Shown in pieces: positions 8,206 through 16,271 of a stretch of 46,941 nucleotides of DNA. The position numbers and the translations under genes are program-made. The stretch is from JANXAZ01 sp964504655 (GTDB lineage: Bacteria; Pseudomonadota; Alphaproteobacteria; Geminicoccales; Geminicoccaceae). The notes below the pieces were generated by a model, which saw only the letters and a list, made by a program, of their open reading frames with translations, was not told where the DNA came from and did not search any database. The stretch is from contig CAZDFD010000029.1 in the NCBI GenBank assembly GCA_964504655.1, forward strand, positions 1 through 46,941. Reading direction: 5' to 3'. Within the stretch, counting starts at the first letter, position 1, and each line of letters opens with the position of its first letter.

Positions 8206-9006
8206 ATGCCGGACTCGAGACCTGCGCTGGCCGCGCTCGGCCTCTGGCTCGGGCTGCTCGCCGCGGCGACCGGCCCGCAGGCGGCCACCATCAGCCTGCG
8301 GGCCGATCCCTGGTGCCCCTACAACTGCCGGCCCGACGCCGAGCGCCCGGGTTACCTGATCGAGCTGGCGCGGGCCGTGTTCGAGCCGCTCGGCCACCGC
8401 ATCGACTACCGCACCCTCGGCTGGAAGCGCACCATCGAGGCGGTCCGCCGGGGCGAGGTCGACGGGCTCGTCGGCGCCGGGGTCGAGGACGCGCCGGACC
8501 TCGTGTTCCCCGACGAGCCGGCGGGCGTGGCCGAGCCGGTGATCGCGGTCCGCCGCGGCGAGGCGTTCACCTTCACCGGCCCCGACTCGCTCGAGGGTCG
8601 GGTGATCGGGGCGATCCTCGGCTACGAGTTCGGCGGCCCGGTCGAGGACCATCTGCGCCGGCACGCCCGCGACGGCCGCCGCGTCCAGTGGGTGTCCGGC
8701 ACCGACGGGGCGGTGCAGAACCTGAAGAAGCTCCTGGCCGGCCGCATCGACGGCGCGCTCGACGACCGCGCCGTGATCGACCACTACGCCCGCGAGCTCG
8801 GCATCGGCGAGCGTCTCGAGCTGGTCGGGCTCGGCGTCCGCCAGCCGATCGGTCTGGCCTTCTCGCCGCGCCGCCCCGAGGCCGAGGCTCATGCGCGTGC
8901 CTTCGCCGACGGCGTGCGGCGGCTGCGGGCGAGCGGCGAGCTCGCCGCGATCCTCGCCCGCTACGGCCTCGCCGACTGGCGGGCCGAGCCCGGGTCCGGC
9001 CGCTGA
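8206..9006 (+). CDS. Periplasmic solute-binding protein, family 3 (amino-acid type)
   Basis: 266 residues with a signal peptide (LAALGLWLGLLAAATGPQA, cleavage near QA/AT). The mature part has the family-3 binding fold: ISLRADPWCPYNCRPDAERPGYLIELARAVFEPL, then the GWKRTIEAVRRGEVDGLVG segment, LEGRVIGAILGYEFGGPVE and DGALDDRAVIDHYARELG. Such proteins deliver amino acids to ABC importers or act as sensory inputs. No permease or ATPase follows. Instead its stop overlaps the start of a membrane GGDEF-EAL protein (CTGA at 9003-9006), which suggests that it feeds ligand information to the c-di-GMP protein. It is divergent from the ParA-like gene across about 160 bp. Confidence 0.85.
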   Translation: MPDSRPALAALGLWLGLLAAATGPQAATISLRADPWCPYNCRPDAERPGYLIELARAVFEPLGHRIDYRTLGWKRTIEAVRRGEVDGLVGAGVEDAPDLVFPDEPAGVAEPVIAVRRGEAFTFTGPDSLEGRVIGAILGYEFGGPVEDHLRRHARDGRRVQWVSGTDGAVQNLKKLLAGRIDGALDDRAVIDHYARELGIGERLELVGLGVRQPIGLAFSPRRPEAEAHARAFADGVRRLRASGELAAILARYGLADWRAEPGSGR

Positions 9007-11477
9007 CCGCCGCACCGAGGGAGGGTTCGCCCGACCCGCCGGGGCGCCCGGCCGGGCCGCGGCGGTTCGGCCTGCGCGAGCGCATCCTCCTGCTCTCGAG
9101 CCTGATCGTCGCGGGCGTCCTGCTCGTCGACGGCGTGAGCTCGATCCGCACCCGCAGCGAGGAGCTGCGCGAGCAGCTGCGCGCCCGCGTCGAGCTGCTC
9201 GCCACCGTCCAGGCGGACGCCCTTGCCACGGCCCTCTGGGACTTCGACGACGACAAGGCGCTGGCGCAGTTCGCCGCCCTCGAGCTCGACCCGGACCTGG
9301 CGCACGCCCGCCTCCTGGATCCCGCGGGCGAGATCCGCTGGCACCGCGGCCGCCGCCCGCCGGCCGCGAGCGACCTGCGGGTGCGCCGCGCCATCGTCCG
9401 CCGGCAGGACGAGGAGCCGGTGCCGCTCGGCGAGCTCGAGCTGTTCGTCTCGACCGCCCGGGTCGAGGCCGCGGTGCGCAGCGCCGTCGAGCGGCGGGTG
9501 CTGCTCCTGGCCCTGGTGCTGGCCTCGGTGCTCGGCACGATCGTGGTCGGGTTCCGCCACGTCGGCCGGCATCTCGATCGGATCGCTTCGGTCGTGGCCC
9601 GGCTCGGCCGCGGCGAGCACGGCGTGCCGGTGCCGGGCGTCGAGCGTGCCGACGAGATCGGGGCGGTGGCGCGCGCCATGGAGGCGCTCCGGCTGACCGT
9701 GCAGGAGGCCGAGCGGCTGCGCGGCGACGAGGCGCGGGCGTCGCGCGCCGCGCTCGCGCGGATCCGCGCCGCGGTCGAGAGCTCGGGCGACCCGATCGTG
9801 ATCCTCGAGCCGAACGGCGCGCCGGCCTTCGTCAACGGCGCCGCGGAGCGGCTGCTCGGGCCGCTCGACGGCCGCGGCGCCGGCCGCGGCGGGCTCGCCC
9901 GGTTGATCCTCGACCCGCGGCGCCGGCGCGAACTGCTCCGCTCCCTGCGCGGCTCGGGCGCCTACATGGCCGAGCTCGAGGTCCGGGCCCGAGGCGGACC
10001 GCTGCCGGTCGAGCTCCGGGTCGACCGGATCCTGGCGCCGGACGGCGCGCTCGCGGGCTTCGTGGCGATCGGCAGCGACGTCAGCGAGCGGCGCGCCACC
10101 GAGCGGCGGATCCGCCACCTCGCCCACCACGACCCCCTGACCGACCTGCCGAACCGCACGCTCTTCCGCGAGCGGGTCGAGCAGGCGGCCGCCGCCTCGC
10201 TGCGCTCGGGCGGGCGGGTCGCCTTGATGCTGGTCGACCTCGACCGCTTCAAGGAGGTCAACGACTCGCTCGGCCATCCGGCCGGCGACGCGCTCCTGTG
10301 CGCGGCCGCCGGCAGGCTGCGCCGGATCGCCCCGCCGGACGCGCTCGTCGCCCGGCTCGGCGGCGACGAGTTCGCGCTCCTCCTGCCCACCCTCTCCGAC
10401 GACGCCTCCCTGACCGGCATCGCCGAGCGGATCGTGCGCGCCCTGGCCGAGCCGTTCGCGCTCGCCGGGCGCTCGGTCCGCAGCGGCGCCACGATCGGCG
10501 TGGCGATCCTGCCGGACCACGCCCGAAGCCCGGACGGTCTGCTCCAGCACGCCGATCTGGCGCTCTACCGCGCCAAGGCCGAGGGGCGCGGCCGGCTGCG
10601 GCTGTTCGACCCCGAGATCGCCCGCGAGCTGCGCGAGGGCCGCGAGCTCGAGGCCGATCTGCACGACGCGATCGCCGCCGGCCAGCTGCACCTCGTCTAC
10701 CAGCCGCGGGTCGAGATCGCGACCGGGCGGCGGGTCGGCGCCGAGGCGCTGCTGCGCTGGAACCATCCGCGGCGCGGCCCGATCGCGCCCGCGAGCTTCG
10801 TGCCGCTCGCCGAGGAGCGCGGCCTGATCGTGCCGATCGGCGCCTGGGTGCTCGAGGCCGCGGCCGCCCAGGCGGCGAGCTGGGCGCGCCTCGGAGGCCC
10901 GCCGCGGGTCTCGGTCAACCTCTCGCCGGTGCAGTTCCGCGAGGTCGACCTGGCCGGCCTGCTCGCCGCCACCATCGCCCGGCACGGCCTCACGGCCGAC
11001 CGCCTCGAGGTCGAGATCACCGAGGGGGTGCTGCTGCAGGACACCCCGGGCGTGCTCGCCACGCTCGACCGCATCCGGGCGCTCGGGGTCGGGGTCGCGC
11101 TCGACGATTTCGGCACCGGCTATGCGAGCCTCAGCTACCTGCGCAAGTTCCGCCTCGACCGGCTCAAGCTCGACCGCAGCTTCGTGTGCGACCTCGAGGC
11201 CGACGGCTCGGCCCGGGCGGTCGCCCGGACCGTGGTCGAGCTCGGCCACTCGCTCGGCATGCGGGTCACGGCCGAGGGTGTGGAGACCCCGGGCCAGCTC
11301 GCCTGCCTGCGCGCGCTCGGCTGCGACGAGGCGCAGGGCTTCCTCACCGGCCGGCCGGTCGCCGCCGACGCCCTGGCCACGGCCGAGCCGGCGCGCCGGC
11401 CGCCGCGGGTGCGCCGCCCGGCTGTGGCGGCGCGGGCACGCTCGCCGGCTTGCGGCGTGTCGTCGCGGCCGCCATGA
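9003..11477 (+). CDS. Membrane-bound sensor diguanylate cyclase/phosphodiesterase (HAMP-PAS-GGDEF-EAL)
   Basis: About 824 residues if translation begins at the CTG (9003) overlapping the previous stop. No ATG or GTG occurs before the first membrane helix (about 28-47), so a non-canonical start or a CTG restart is required. Order: helix; periplasmic sensor segment (ATALWDFDDDKALAQFAALE); helix at about 166-184; HAMP (about 185-240); PAS (about 255-360); GGDEF domain with intact LGGDEFALLL at about 451; EAL domain with GAEALLRWNHPRRG at about 580, DDFGTGYASLSYL and the VTAEGVET motif. Both catalytic motifs look intact, so it could make and break cyclic di-GMP. Coupling to the binding protein upstream suggests a two-protein amino-acid sensor. 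The last 30 residues are low-complexity. Confidence 0.88.
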   Translation: MTAAPREGSPDPPGRPAGPRRFGLRERILLLSSLIVAGVLLVDGVSSIRTRSEELREQLRARVELLATVQADALATALWDFDDDKALAQFAALELDPDLAHARLLDPAGEIRWHRGRRPPAASDLRVRRAIVRRQDEEPVPLGELELFVSTARVEAAVRSAVERRVLLLALVLASVLGTIVVGFRHVGRHLDRIASVVARLGRGEHGVPVPGVERADEIGAVARAMEALRLTVQEAERLRGDEARASRAALARIRAAVESSGDPIVILEPNGAPAFVNGAAERLLGPLDGRGAGRGGLARLILDPRRRRELLRSLRGSGAYMAELEVRARGGPLPVELRVDRILAPDGALAGFVAIGSDVSERRATERRIRHLAHHDPLTDLPNRTLFRERVEQAAAASLRSGGRVALMLVDLDRFKEVNDSLGHPAGDALLCAAAGRLRRIAPPDALVARLGGDEFALLLPTLSDDASLTGIAERIVRALAEPFALAGRSVRSGATIGVAILPDHARSPDGLLQHADLALYRAKAEGRGRLRLFDPEIARELREGRELEADLHDAIAAGQLHLVYQPRVEIATGRRVGAEALLRWNHPRRGPIAPASFVPLAEERGLIVPIGAWVLEAAAAQAASWARLGGPPRVSVNLSPVQFREVDLAGLLAATIARHGLTADRLEVEITEGVLLQDTPGVLATLDRIRALGVGVALDDFGTGYASLSYLRKFRLDRLKLDRSFVCDLEADGSARAVARTVVELGHSLGMRVTAEGVETPGQLACLRALGCDEAQGFLTGRPVAADALATAEPARRPPRVRRPAVAARARSPACGVSSRPP

Positions 11478-11513
11478 TCCGCGCATGGACGGCCACGGCG
11501 ACGGGCTCCGGGC

Positions 11514-12464
11514 GTGACGGCCGCCGGTCAGCCGGGCCGGCCGCTGCGCGGCGCCGACTTCGTTCCGGTGTCCGAGGGCGTCGCCCACGTCACCCGTTTC
11601 GCGCCGAGCCCGACCGGCCATCTGCATCTCGGGCACGCCTACGCGGCGCGCTTCGCCTTCGACGCGGCGCGGCTGACCGGCGGCCGCTTCCTGCTGCGCC
11701 TCGAGGACCTCGACCCGCAGCGCTGCCGGCCCGAGTTCGCCCGCTCGATCGTGGCCGACCTCGCCTGGCTCGGCCTCCGCCCGGACGGCGCCCTGGTCCG
11801 CCAGTCGGAGCGGCTCGGGCTCTACCGCGAGGCGTTGGCGCGGCTGCGGGCCCTGGCGGTGCTCTATCCCTGCTTCTGCACCCGGCGTCAGGTCCAGGCC
11901 GAGGTCGAGGAGGCGGCGCGGGCGCCGCACGGGCCGTCCGGCGAGCGGCTCTACCCCGGCACCTGCCGGAGCCTCGACCCGGCCGAGCGCCAGGCCCGGA
12001 TGCGGGCCGGCGAACCGTTCGCCTGGCGGCTCGACGTCGCGGCGGCGCTGGCGCGGACCGGCCCGCTCGCCTGGTACGACGTGCGCGCCGGCTGGGTCGC
12101 GGCCGAGCCGGGCCTGCTCGGCGACGTGGTGCTCGCCCGCAAGGACGTGCCGGCCAGCTACCATCTGGCGGTGACCGTCGACGACGCCGCCCAGGGGGTC
12201 ACGCTCGTGACCCGCGGCGAGGACCTGTTCCACGCCACCCACGTCCACCGGCTGCTGCAGGCGCTCCTGGGCCTGCCGGTGCCGCGCTGGTACCACCACA
12301 ACCTGATCGGCGACCGCACCGGCGCGCGGATGGCCAAGCGCACCGGCGCCCTGACGCTGCGCCATCTGCGCGAACACGGACACACCCCGGCGGCCATCTG
12401 GGGCATGATCGGCCAGGGGGTCCTGCCCGGGCGCCCGGCCGAGCCGCTGCCGGCGCGGCCCTGA
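11514..12464 (+). CDS. gluQ: Glutamyl-Q tRNA(Asp) synthetase
   Basis: 316 residues, a GluRS catalytic domain without an anticodon-binding domain. It shows TRFAPSPTGHLHLGHAYAA with the HIGH-type motif (HLHLGH, about 36-41), the Rossmann LEDLDPQRCRPEF, a KMSKS-like RMAKR near residue 270, and the GluQRS zinc site C120-x-C122 with Y147 and C151. The enzyme attaches glutamate to queuosine at position 34 of tRNA-Asp, a modification step rather than a translation synthetase. The start is taken at GTG 11514 (GTGACGGCC); an N-terminal extension before VTRFAPSPTG of about 25 residues is a little long. It lies 36 bp after the GGDEF-EAL gene and 10 bp before a hydrolase gene. Confidence 0.92.
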   Translation: MTAAGQPGRPLRGADFVPVSEGVAHVTRFAPSPTGHLHLGHAYAARFAFDAARLTGGRFLLRLEDLDPQRCRPEFARSIVADLAWLGLRPDGALVRQSERLGLYREALARLRALAVLYPCFCTRRQVQAEVEEAARAPHGPSGERLYPGTCRSLDPAERQARMRAGEPFAWRLDVAAALARTGPLAWYDVRAGWVAAEPGLLGDVVLARKDVPASYHLAVTVDDAAQGVTLVTRGEDLFHATHVHRLLQALLGLPVPRWYHHNLIGDRTGARMAKRTGALTLRHLREHGHTPAAIWGMIGQGVLPGRPAEPLPARP

Positions 12465-12474
12465 CCCGCGCCCG

Positions 12475-13440
12475 GTGGCGGTGGGGAGGGTCCCGGCCGA
12501 GGCGCGGGTCCGGGCGGGCCGTCGGCGGACGCCGCGTGCGGCGGTGGCGGCGCTCGGCCTCCTGGCCGGCTGCCTCGCCGCGCCGCCGCCGCCCGCGCCC
12601 GTGCCACCGGCGCGGCTCTGGGAGCCGGCCGGGACGGTGCGCGCCCAGCTCCTGGCGCTGCACGGCTTCGGCGACCACAAGGGCGCCTTCGACGGGCTCG
12701 GGGCGTTCCTCGCCGGCCACGGGATCCGCACCCTCGCCTACGACCAGCGCGGCTTCGGCGAGCAGCCGGACCGCCTGTTCTGGTCGGGCCCGGAGGCGCT
12801 CGCCGCGGACCTCGTGCGCGCCGTCGAGCGGCTGCGCCGCGAGCGGCCCGGGCTGCCCGTCCTCGTGCTCGGCGAGAGCATGGGCGCGGCGGTGGCACTC
12901 CTGGCACTGGCCGGGCCCGGGGCGCCCGAGCTCGACGGCGTCGTGCTCGTGGCGCCGGCGGTCTGGGGCGGCACGACGCTCGCACCCCTCTACCGCGGGC
13001 TGATGCACGGTCTCGCCGCGGCGCTGCCGGGGCTGCGGCTGAGTGGCCGCGGCCTGCCGGTGCGCGCCGCCGAGGACGCCGGCCTCCTGCGCGCGCTCGC
13101 CCGGGATCCGCTCTACATCCGCGAACCGACCGCGGCTTCGGTGGCCGGCCTGATCGAGCTCATGGACAGGGCCCGCGCCGCCGGGCCGGCGCTGGCGGCA
13201 CCGACCCTGGTCCTGGTCCCCGGCCGCGACGACATCGTGCCGGCAGCCGTGCAGCTCTCCTTCGCCGCCACCCTCGGCACGCCCGACTGCCGTCTGATCC
13301 GCTACCCCGAGGCCCGCCACCTCCTCTTGCGCGACAGCGGCCGCGAGCGGGCCTGGGCCGACCTCCTGGCCTGGCTCGAGCGTCGCGAGCCGCCCTCGGG
13401 CCTCGCCGGGCCGTGCCGGGCGCCCGATCCGGCGGGCTGA
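12475..13440 (+). CDS. Alpha/beta hydrolase, lysophospholipase/monoacylglycerol lipase-like, probable lipoprotein
   Basis: 321 residues from a GTG at 12475. A charged N-terminus, a hydrophobic segment and LLAGC at 29-33 form a plausible lipobox, so the protein is likely anchored to a membrane. The alpha/beta hydrolase core follows: LLALHGFGDHKGAF oxyanion-region strand, YDQRGFGEQ, nucleophile elbow LGESMGAAV (Ser135), LVLVPGRDDIVP (acidic residue at about 252), and EARHLLLRD with the catalytic His at about 282. Hydrolases of this type cleave acylglycerols or lysophospholipids; the exact ester is not predictable. It follows gluQ by 10 bp and may share its transcript. A 341-bp region without a recognisable gene follows. 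Confidence 0.85.
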   Translation: MAVGRVPAEARVRAGRRRTPRAAVAALGLLAGCLAAPPPPAPVPPARLWEPAGTVRAQLLALHGFGDHKGAFDGLGAFLAGHGIRTLAYDQRGFGEQPDRLFWSGPEALAADLVRAVERLRRERPGLPVLVLGESMGAAVALLALAGPGAPELDGVVLVAPAVWGGTTLAPLYRGLMHGLAAALPGLRLSGRGLPVRAAEDAGLLRALARDPLYIREPTAASVAGLIELMDRARAAGPALAAPTLVLVPGRDDIVPAAVQLSFAATLGTPDCRLIRYPEARHLLLRDSGRERAWADLLAWLERREPPSGLAGPCRAPDPAG

Positions 13441-13781
13441 GGGCGCTCGGCTCGGAGCTCGGCAGGAGCGCCCGCGCGGCGCCGGAGCGCGTGCCCCTCG
13501 AGCCCCGCAGATCGGTCGGGGGCGTGGCGAGTTCGCCGGAGCCGGCGAGCCCTCCCCGGGAACCTCGTCAGCGGACGAACCGGCCGGCGTGGCCGGGCAC
13601 CCCGTTGCGGCGCGCTCCGAGTCGGCCGGCGCCAGGAAGGGCATCGTCGCACGGTACCGCGCCCGGGAGCCGCCCGCGCGGCAGGCCGTGGACACCGGAC
13701 GGGCATCACGCGAGCCGGCGCCGGAAGCCCTGGAGCCGCTCGGGCTCGAGCCGCAGGCCCCGGCACCCGCGCAGATCCCGT
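13441..13781. other. 341 bp without a recognisable gene
   Basis: Several frames stay open because of the extreme GC content, but none gives a protein with recognisable motifs or a plausible start and ribosome site. On the minus strand it continues from the decayed Nmad2-like remnant, so it may be the rest of that gene after several indels. One minus-strand frame ends in LEPERLQGFRRRLA near 13706, which has protein-like texture but no identifiable relative. I see no terminator with a T-tract and no repeat. Confidence 0.4.
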
Positions 13782-13969
13782 GCGCCCGGCCCAGGCCACC
13801 CGACCGACCCCGAAGCGCTCGGGCAGGCTCGCGGGCACCCCCTCGCCGGTACTTGCTCCGGCTCCGATCCGCGGCCTGCAGGTGCCCAGGGTCGACAGGC
13901 CGCCATCAGCGCAGGGGGCGATGCCGGTATCGCGGCCGATCACGTAGACCCAGAGACGTAGCTCGTCAC
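13782..13969 (-). pseudogene. Remnant of an Nmad2-like (nucleotide modification associated) gene
   Basis: On the minus strand a GTG at 13969 overlaps the stop of the Nmad3 gene in the GTGA arrangement used throughout this window, but that frame stops after nine codons. One frame over, the sequence reads LWVYVIGRDTGIAPCADGG, LSTLGTCRPRIGAGA and later FGVGRVAWAGR. This resembles the N-terminal half of Nmad2-type proteins (W-x-YV-x-x-RD-x-GFAP, TLA-x-CKP-x-IR). No ATG, GTG or TTG opens this frame before the conserved part. After the AWAGR segment similarity disappears into low-complexity sequence. I infer at least one early frameshift and a lost C-terminus. The family match is from memory of its motif, so confidence is moderate. 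Confidence 0.42.
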
Positions 13970-14769
13970 CCGTCGCCCATCTCGCGGATCGTCGAGACGA
14001 GCCAGGCCAGCGCGTCGGGCCGGTCGCCGACGTCGGCCACGAACTCCTGGCCGCGCGAGGCGATCCGACAGCGACCGGGCGACCAGCGCGCGGCCGAGCC
14101 GTGGTAGGTGATGCCGACCCCGCCCTCGGACGGATGGAGCCAGGCCGGCACCGCCCAGAGCGACGGCGGCCCGCCCTCGATACTCAGCCGAAGGTGCCGT
14201 GAGGCGCGGCGGGCGAGGCCGAAGCCGGGCAGTGCCGCACCCGAAAGGCCGAGCTCGGGGTTCGCCAGATAGAGGGTGTTGTTGGCGTTCCAGCCGGGTC
14301 CCAGATGCGGGTGCCGGGCGAGGTCGGGGAAGCGCTCCCGGGCCCAGCTCCCGTCCGCGCCGAGCCGGACGATCCGGCCGATCTTGAGCCAGCCGAAGAG
14401 CCGGTGGTGCGACGGAGCGCGCGGGTCGAAGCGCGGCGCCGGAGCCCCTGGGTCGAGCTCGCGGAACAGGCCGAAGAAGAGGAAGACGTCGCCCTCCCGC
14501 ACGCCCTGGTTGGCGAGGTGGCTCTGGGCGGCGCCGGTCTGGCCGAAGGCGCCCCGCTCGAGGTCCGGGTCGAGATGGCAGAGGGTCGATCCGGGAACGG
14601 CACCACGCGTGAGCGCCTCCACGAGCCCGCCCAGGCCCAGATCGGCGAACCGGGTCGCGGAGCGATCGCGCGTGGGGATCGGCAGGCCGATCGGCCTTCC
14701 CTCGCGGATCGGGCTCGGGCAGCCGCCGGCCGTGCTGTCGAAGCCCTTGCGCGAGAGCACGATCCGCAT
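13966..14769 (-). CDS. Nucleotide modification associated domain 3 (Nmad3) family protein
   Basis: 267 residues from the ATG at 14769. The N-terminus MRIVLSRKGFDSTAGGCPSP is the hallmark of Nmad3 proteins, followed by GRPIGLPIPTRD, TLCHLDPDLERGAFGQTGAAQ, SHLANQGVREGDVFLFFGLF and GWLKIGRIVRL, which all fit the family. Nmad domains were named in Pfam for predicted involvement in DNA base modification; biochemical function is not established to my knowledge. The gene is apparently full length. It lies 107 bp downstream of mgtE on the same strand. Its stop overlaps the start codon of a decayed Nmad2-like gene, suggesting the two were once a coupled pair. Codon use is like the neighbours, so there is no compositional sign of recent transfer. 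Confidence 0.8.
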   Translation of the reverse strand: MRIVLSRKGFDSTAGGCPSPIREGRPIGLPIPTRDRSATRFADLGLGGLVEALTRGAVPGSTLCHLDPDLERGAFGQTGAAQSHLANQGVREGDVFLFFGLFRELDPGAPAPRFDPRAPSHHRLFGWLKIGRIVRLGADGSWARERFPDLARHPHLGPGWNANNTLYLANPELGLSGAALPGFGLARRASRHLRLSIEGGPPSLWAVPAWLHPSEGGVGITYHGSAARWSPGRCRIASRGQEFVADVGDRPDALAWLVSTIREMGDG

Positions 14770-14876
14770 CGTCGACGGTCCCCGGGCCGAGGCTGCCGCA
14801 GGTCCGTCCGGCGATCCAGGCCCCTCGAGGGGCTGCGGCACGCAGGCACGCCGGCTCCGGCCGCGGCCCCGGCGGC

Positions 14877-16271
14877 TCAGAGGAGGTAGAGCGTCGCCAG
14901 GCCGAGGAAGGTCAGAAAGCCGATCGCATCGATCGTGGGCGTCACGAAGACCGAGGAGGCGATCGCCGGGTCGAAGCCGAGCCGGTCGAGCAGCAGCGGC
15001 ACGGCGACGCCGATCAGCGCCGCCACCGCGATCGTGACCACGATCGAGAGCCCGAACACGAGGGCGAGGCCCGGCGCGCCGAACCAGACCAGGGTCACGG
15101 CCCCGGCCACGGTCACGAGCACGCTCGCGTTGAGGAGCCCGACGAGCAGCTCCTTGGCCAGCACCTTCCAGGCGTTGGCGCGGGTCAGCTCCTTGACCGC
15201 GAGGGCCCGGACCACGACCGCGAGCGTCTGCACGCCGGCGTTGCCGCCGAGCGCCGCGCCGATCGGCATCAGCACGGCGAGCGCCACGAGCCGCTCGATG
15301 GCGTGGCCGTAGGCCTCGATCACGGTCGCCCCGAGCATCGCCGAGACCATGCTCACGAGGAGCCACGGCACCCGCCGGCGGGCCGATTCGAGCGGGCTCG
15401 CGAAGACGTCGGTCTCGCTCACGCCGCCGAGCTTCAACAGATCGTCCTCGGCCTCCTCGTCGATCACGTCGACCACGTCGTCGACCGTGATCATGCCCAG
15501 AAGCCGGCCCTCCGGGCTCACCACCGGCGCCGAGACGAGGCCGTACTGCTTGAAGAGATAGGCCACCTGCTCCTGGTCGGTGTCGGCCGCGATCGCGTGC
15601 AGCGCCTTCATCGAGAGCGCGCGCAGGGGCGTGCCGCGCGGGCTCCTGACCACGCGCGACAGCGGCACCGCGCCGACCGGACGGAAGCGGACGTCGACGA
15701 TGAACAGCTCGTAGAAATCGTCGGGCAGGTCGGCGTGCCCGCGCAGGAAGTCGATCGCCTGGCCGACGGTCCAGTAGTCCGGCAGCGCCACGAACTCGCG
15801 CGCCATGAGCCGGCCGGCCGAGTATTCGGGGAAGGCCAGGCCCTGCTCGAGGAAGGCGCGCTCGGCGAGTGGCAGGGCCTGCAGGATGGCGCGCTGCTCG
15901 GCCGGCTCGAGATCGGAGAGCACGGCCACCGCGTCGTCGGTCTCGAGCCGGCCGACGATGCGCGCCGCCGCCGCCGGGCCGAGCGCGCCGATGAGCGCCG
16001 CGCGGACCTCGGAATCGAGATAGCCGAGGGTGTCGGCGGCGAAGCCCTCGCCCTGGGCGCGCACCAGCGCCTCGCGCGCGGCCGGCTCGAGCCGCTCCAG
16101 GAGATCGGCCAGATCGGCCGGGTGGAGCGGCGTGGCGAGCCCGGCGGCCAGATCGCCGCGCCCGTCCGCGAGCGCCTCCGCGACCTCGGCCAGGAGCGCC
16201 TCGCTCAGCCCGAGGGTGGCGCCGGCCGCGCCCGGGGCCGCCTCAGGCTCGCCGGCGCCCGGCTCGCTCAC
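14877..16271 (-). CDS. mgtE: Magnesium transporter MgtE
   Basis: 464 residues, typical MgtE length. The N-terminal Mg-sensing superhelical domain (HPADLADLLERLEP, then AARIVGRLETDDAVAVLSDL) is followed by two CBS domains (about 150-270) and a five-helix membrane domain with the family signature GGNAGVQTLAVVVRALAV. It forms a homodimeric, Mg-gated cation channel in the inner membrane. The GTG start at 16271 overlaps the stop of maeB by 4 bp (GTGA), so it is translated with the malic enzyme. There is therefore no room for an M-box riboswitch of its own. Downstream on the same strand is the Nmad3 gene. Confidence 0.95.
   Translation of the reverse strand: MSEPGAGEPEAAPGAAGATLGLSEALLAEVAEALADGRGDLAAGLATPLHPADLADLLERLEPAAREALVRAQGEGFAADTLGYLDSEVRAALIGALGPAAAARIVGRLETDDAVAVLSDLEPAEQRAILQALPLAERAFLEQGLAFPEYSAGRLMAREFVALPDYWTVGQAIDFLRGHADLPDDFYELFIVDVRFRPVGAVPLSRVVRSPRGTPLRALSMKALHAIAADTDQEQVAYLFKQYGLVSAPVVSPEGRLLGMITVDDVVDVIDEEAEDDLLKLGGVSETDVFASPLESARRRVPWLLVSMVSAMLGATVIEAYGHAIERLVALAVLMPIGAALGGNAGVQTLAVVVRALAVKELTRANAWKVLAKELLVGLLNASVLVTVAGAVTLVWFGAPGLALVFGLSIVVTIAVAALIGVAVPLLLDRLGFDPAIASSVFVTPTIDAIGFLTFLGLATLYLL

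Noticed and set aside
8891..13003. Very long open frames on both strands over the GGDEF-EAL, gluQ and hydrolase genes
   Set aside because: They are out-of-frame or antisense shadows. Only the frames with HAMP, GGDEF, EAL, HIGH-type and GESMG motifs are supported.
13706..13906. Small minus-strand ORF ending LEPERLQGFRRRLA
   Set aside because: It has no ribosome site or recognisable domain and overlaps the Nmad2-like remnant in another frame.
14770..14876. M-box riboswitch or terminator near mgtE
   Set aside because: mgtE starts inside the maeB stop, so no leader exists, and the 107 bp after it shows no convincing hairpin with a T-tract.
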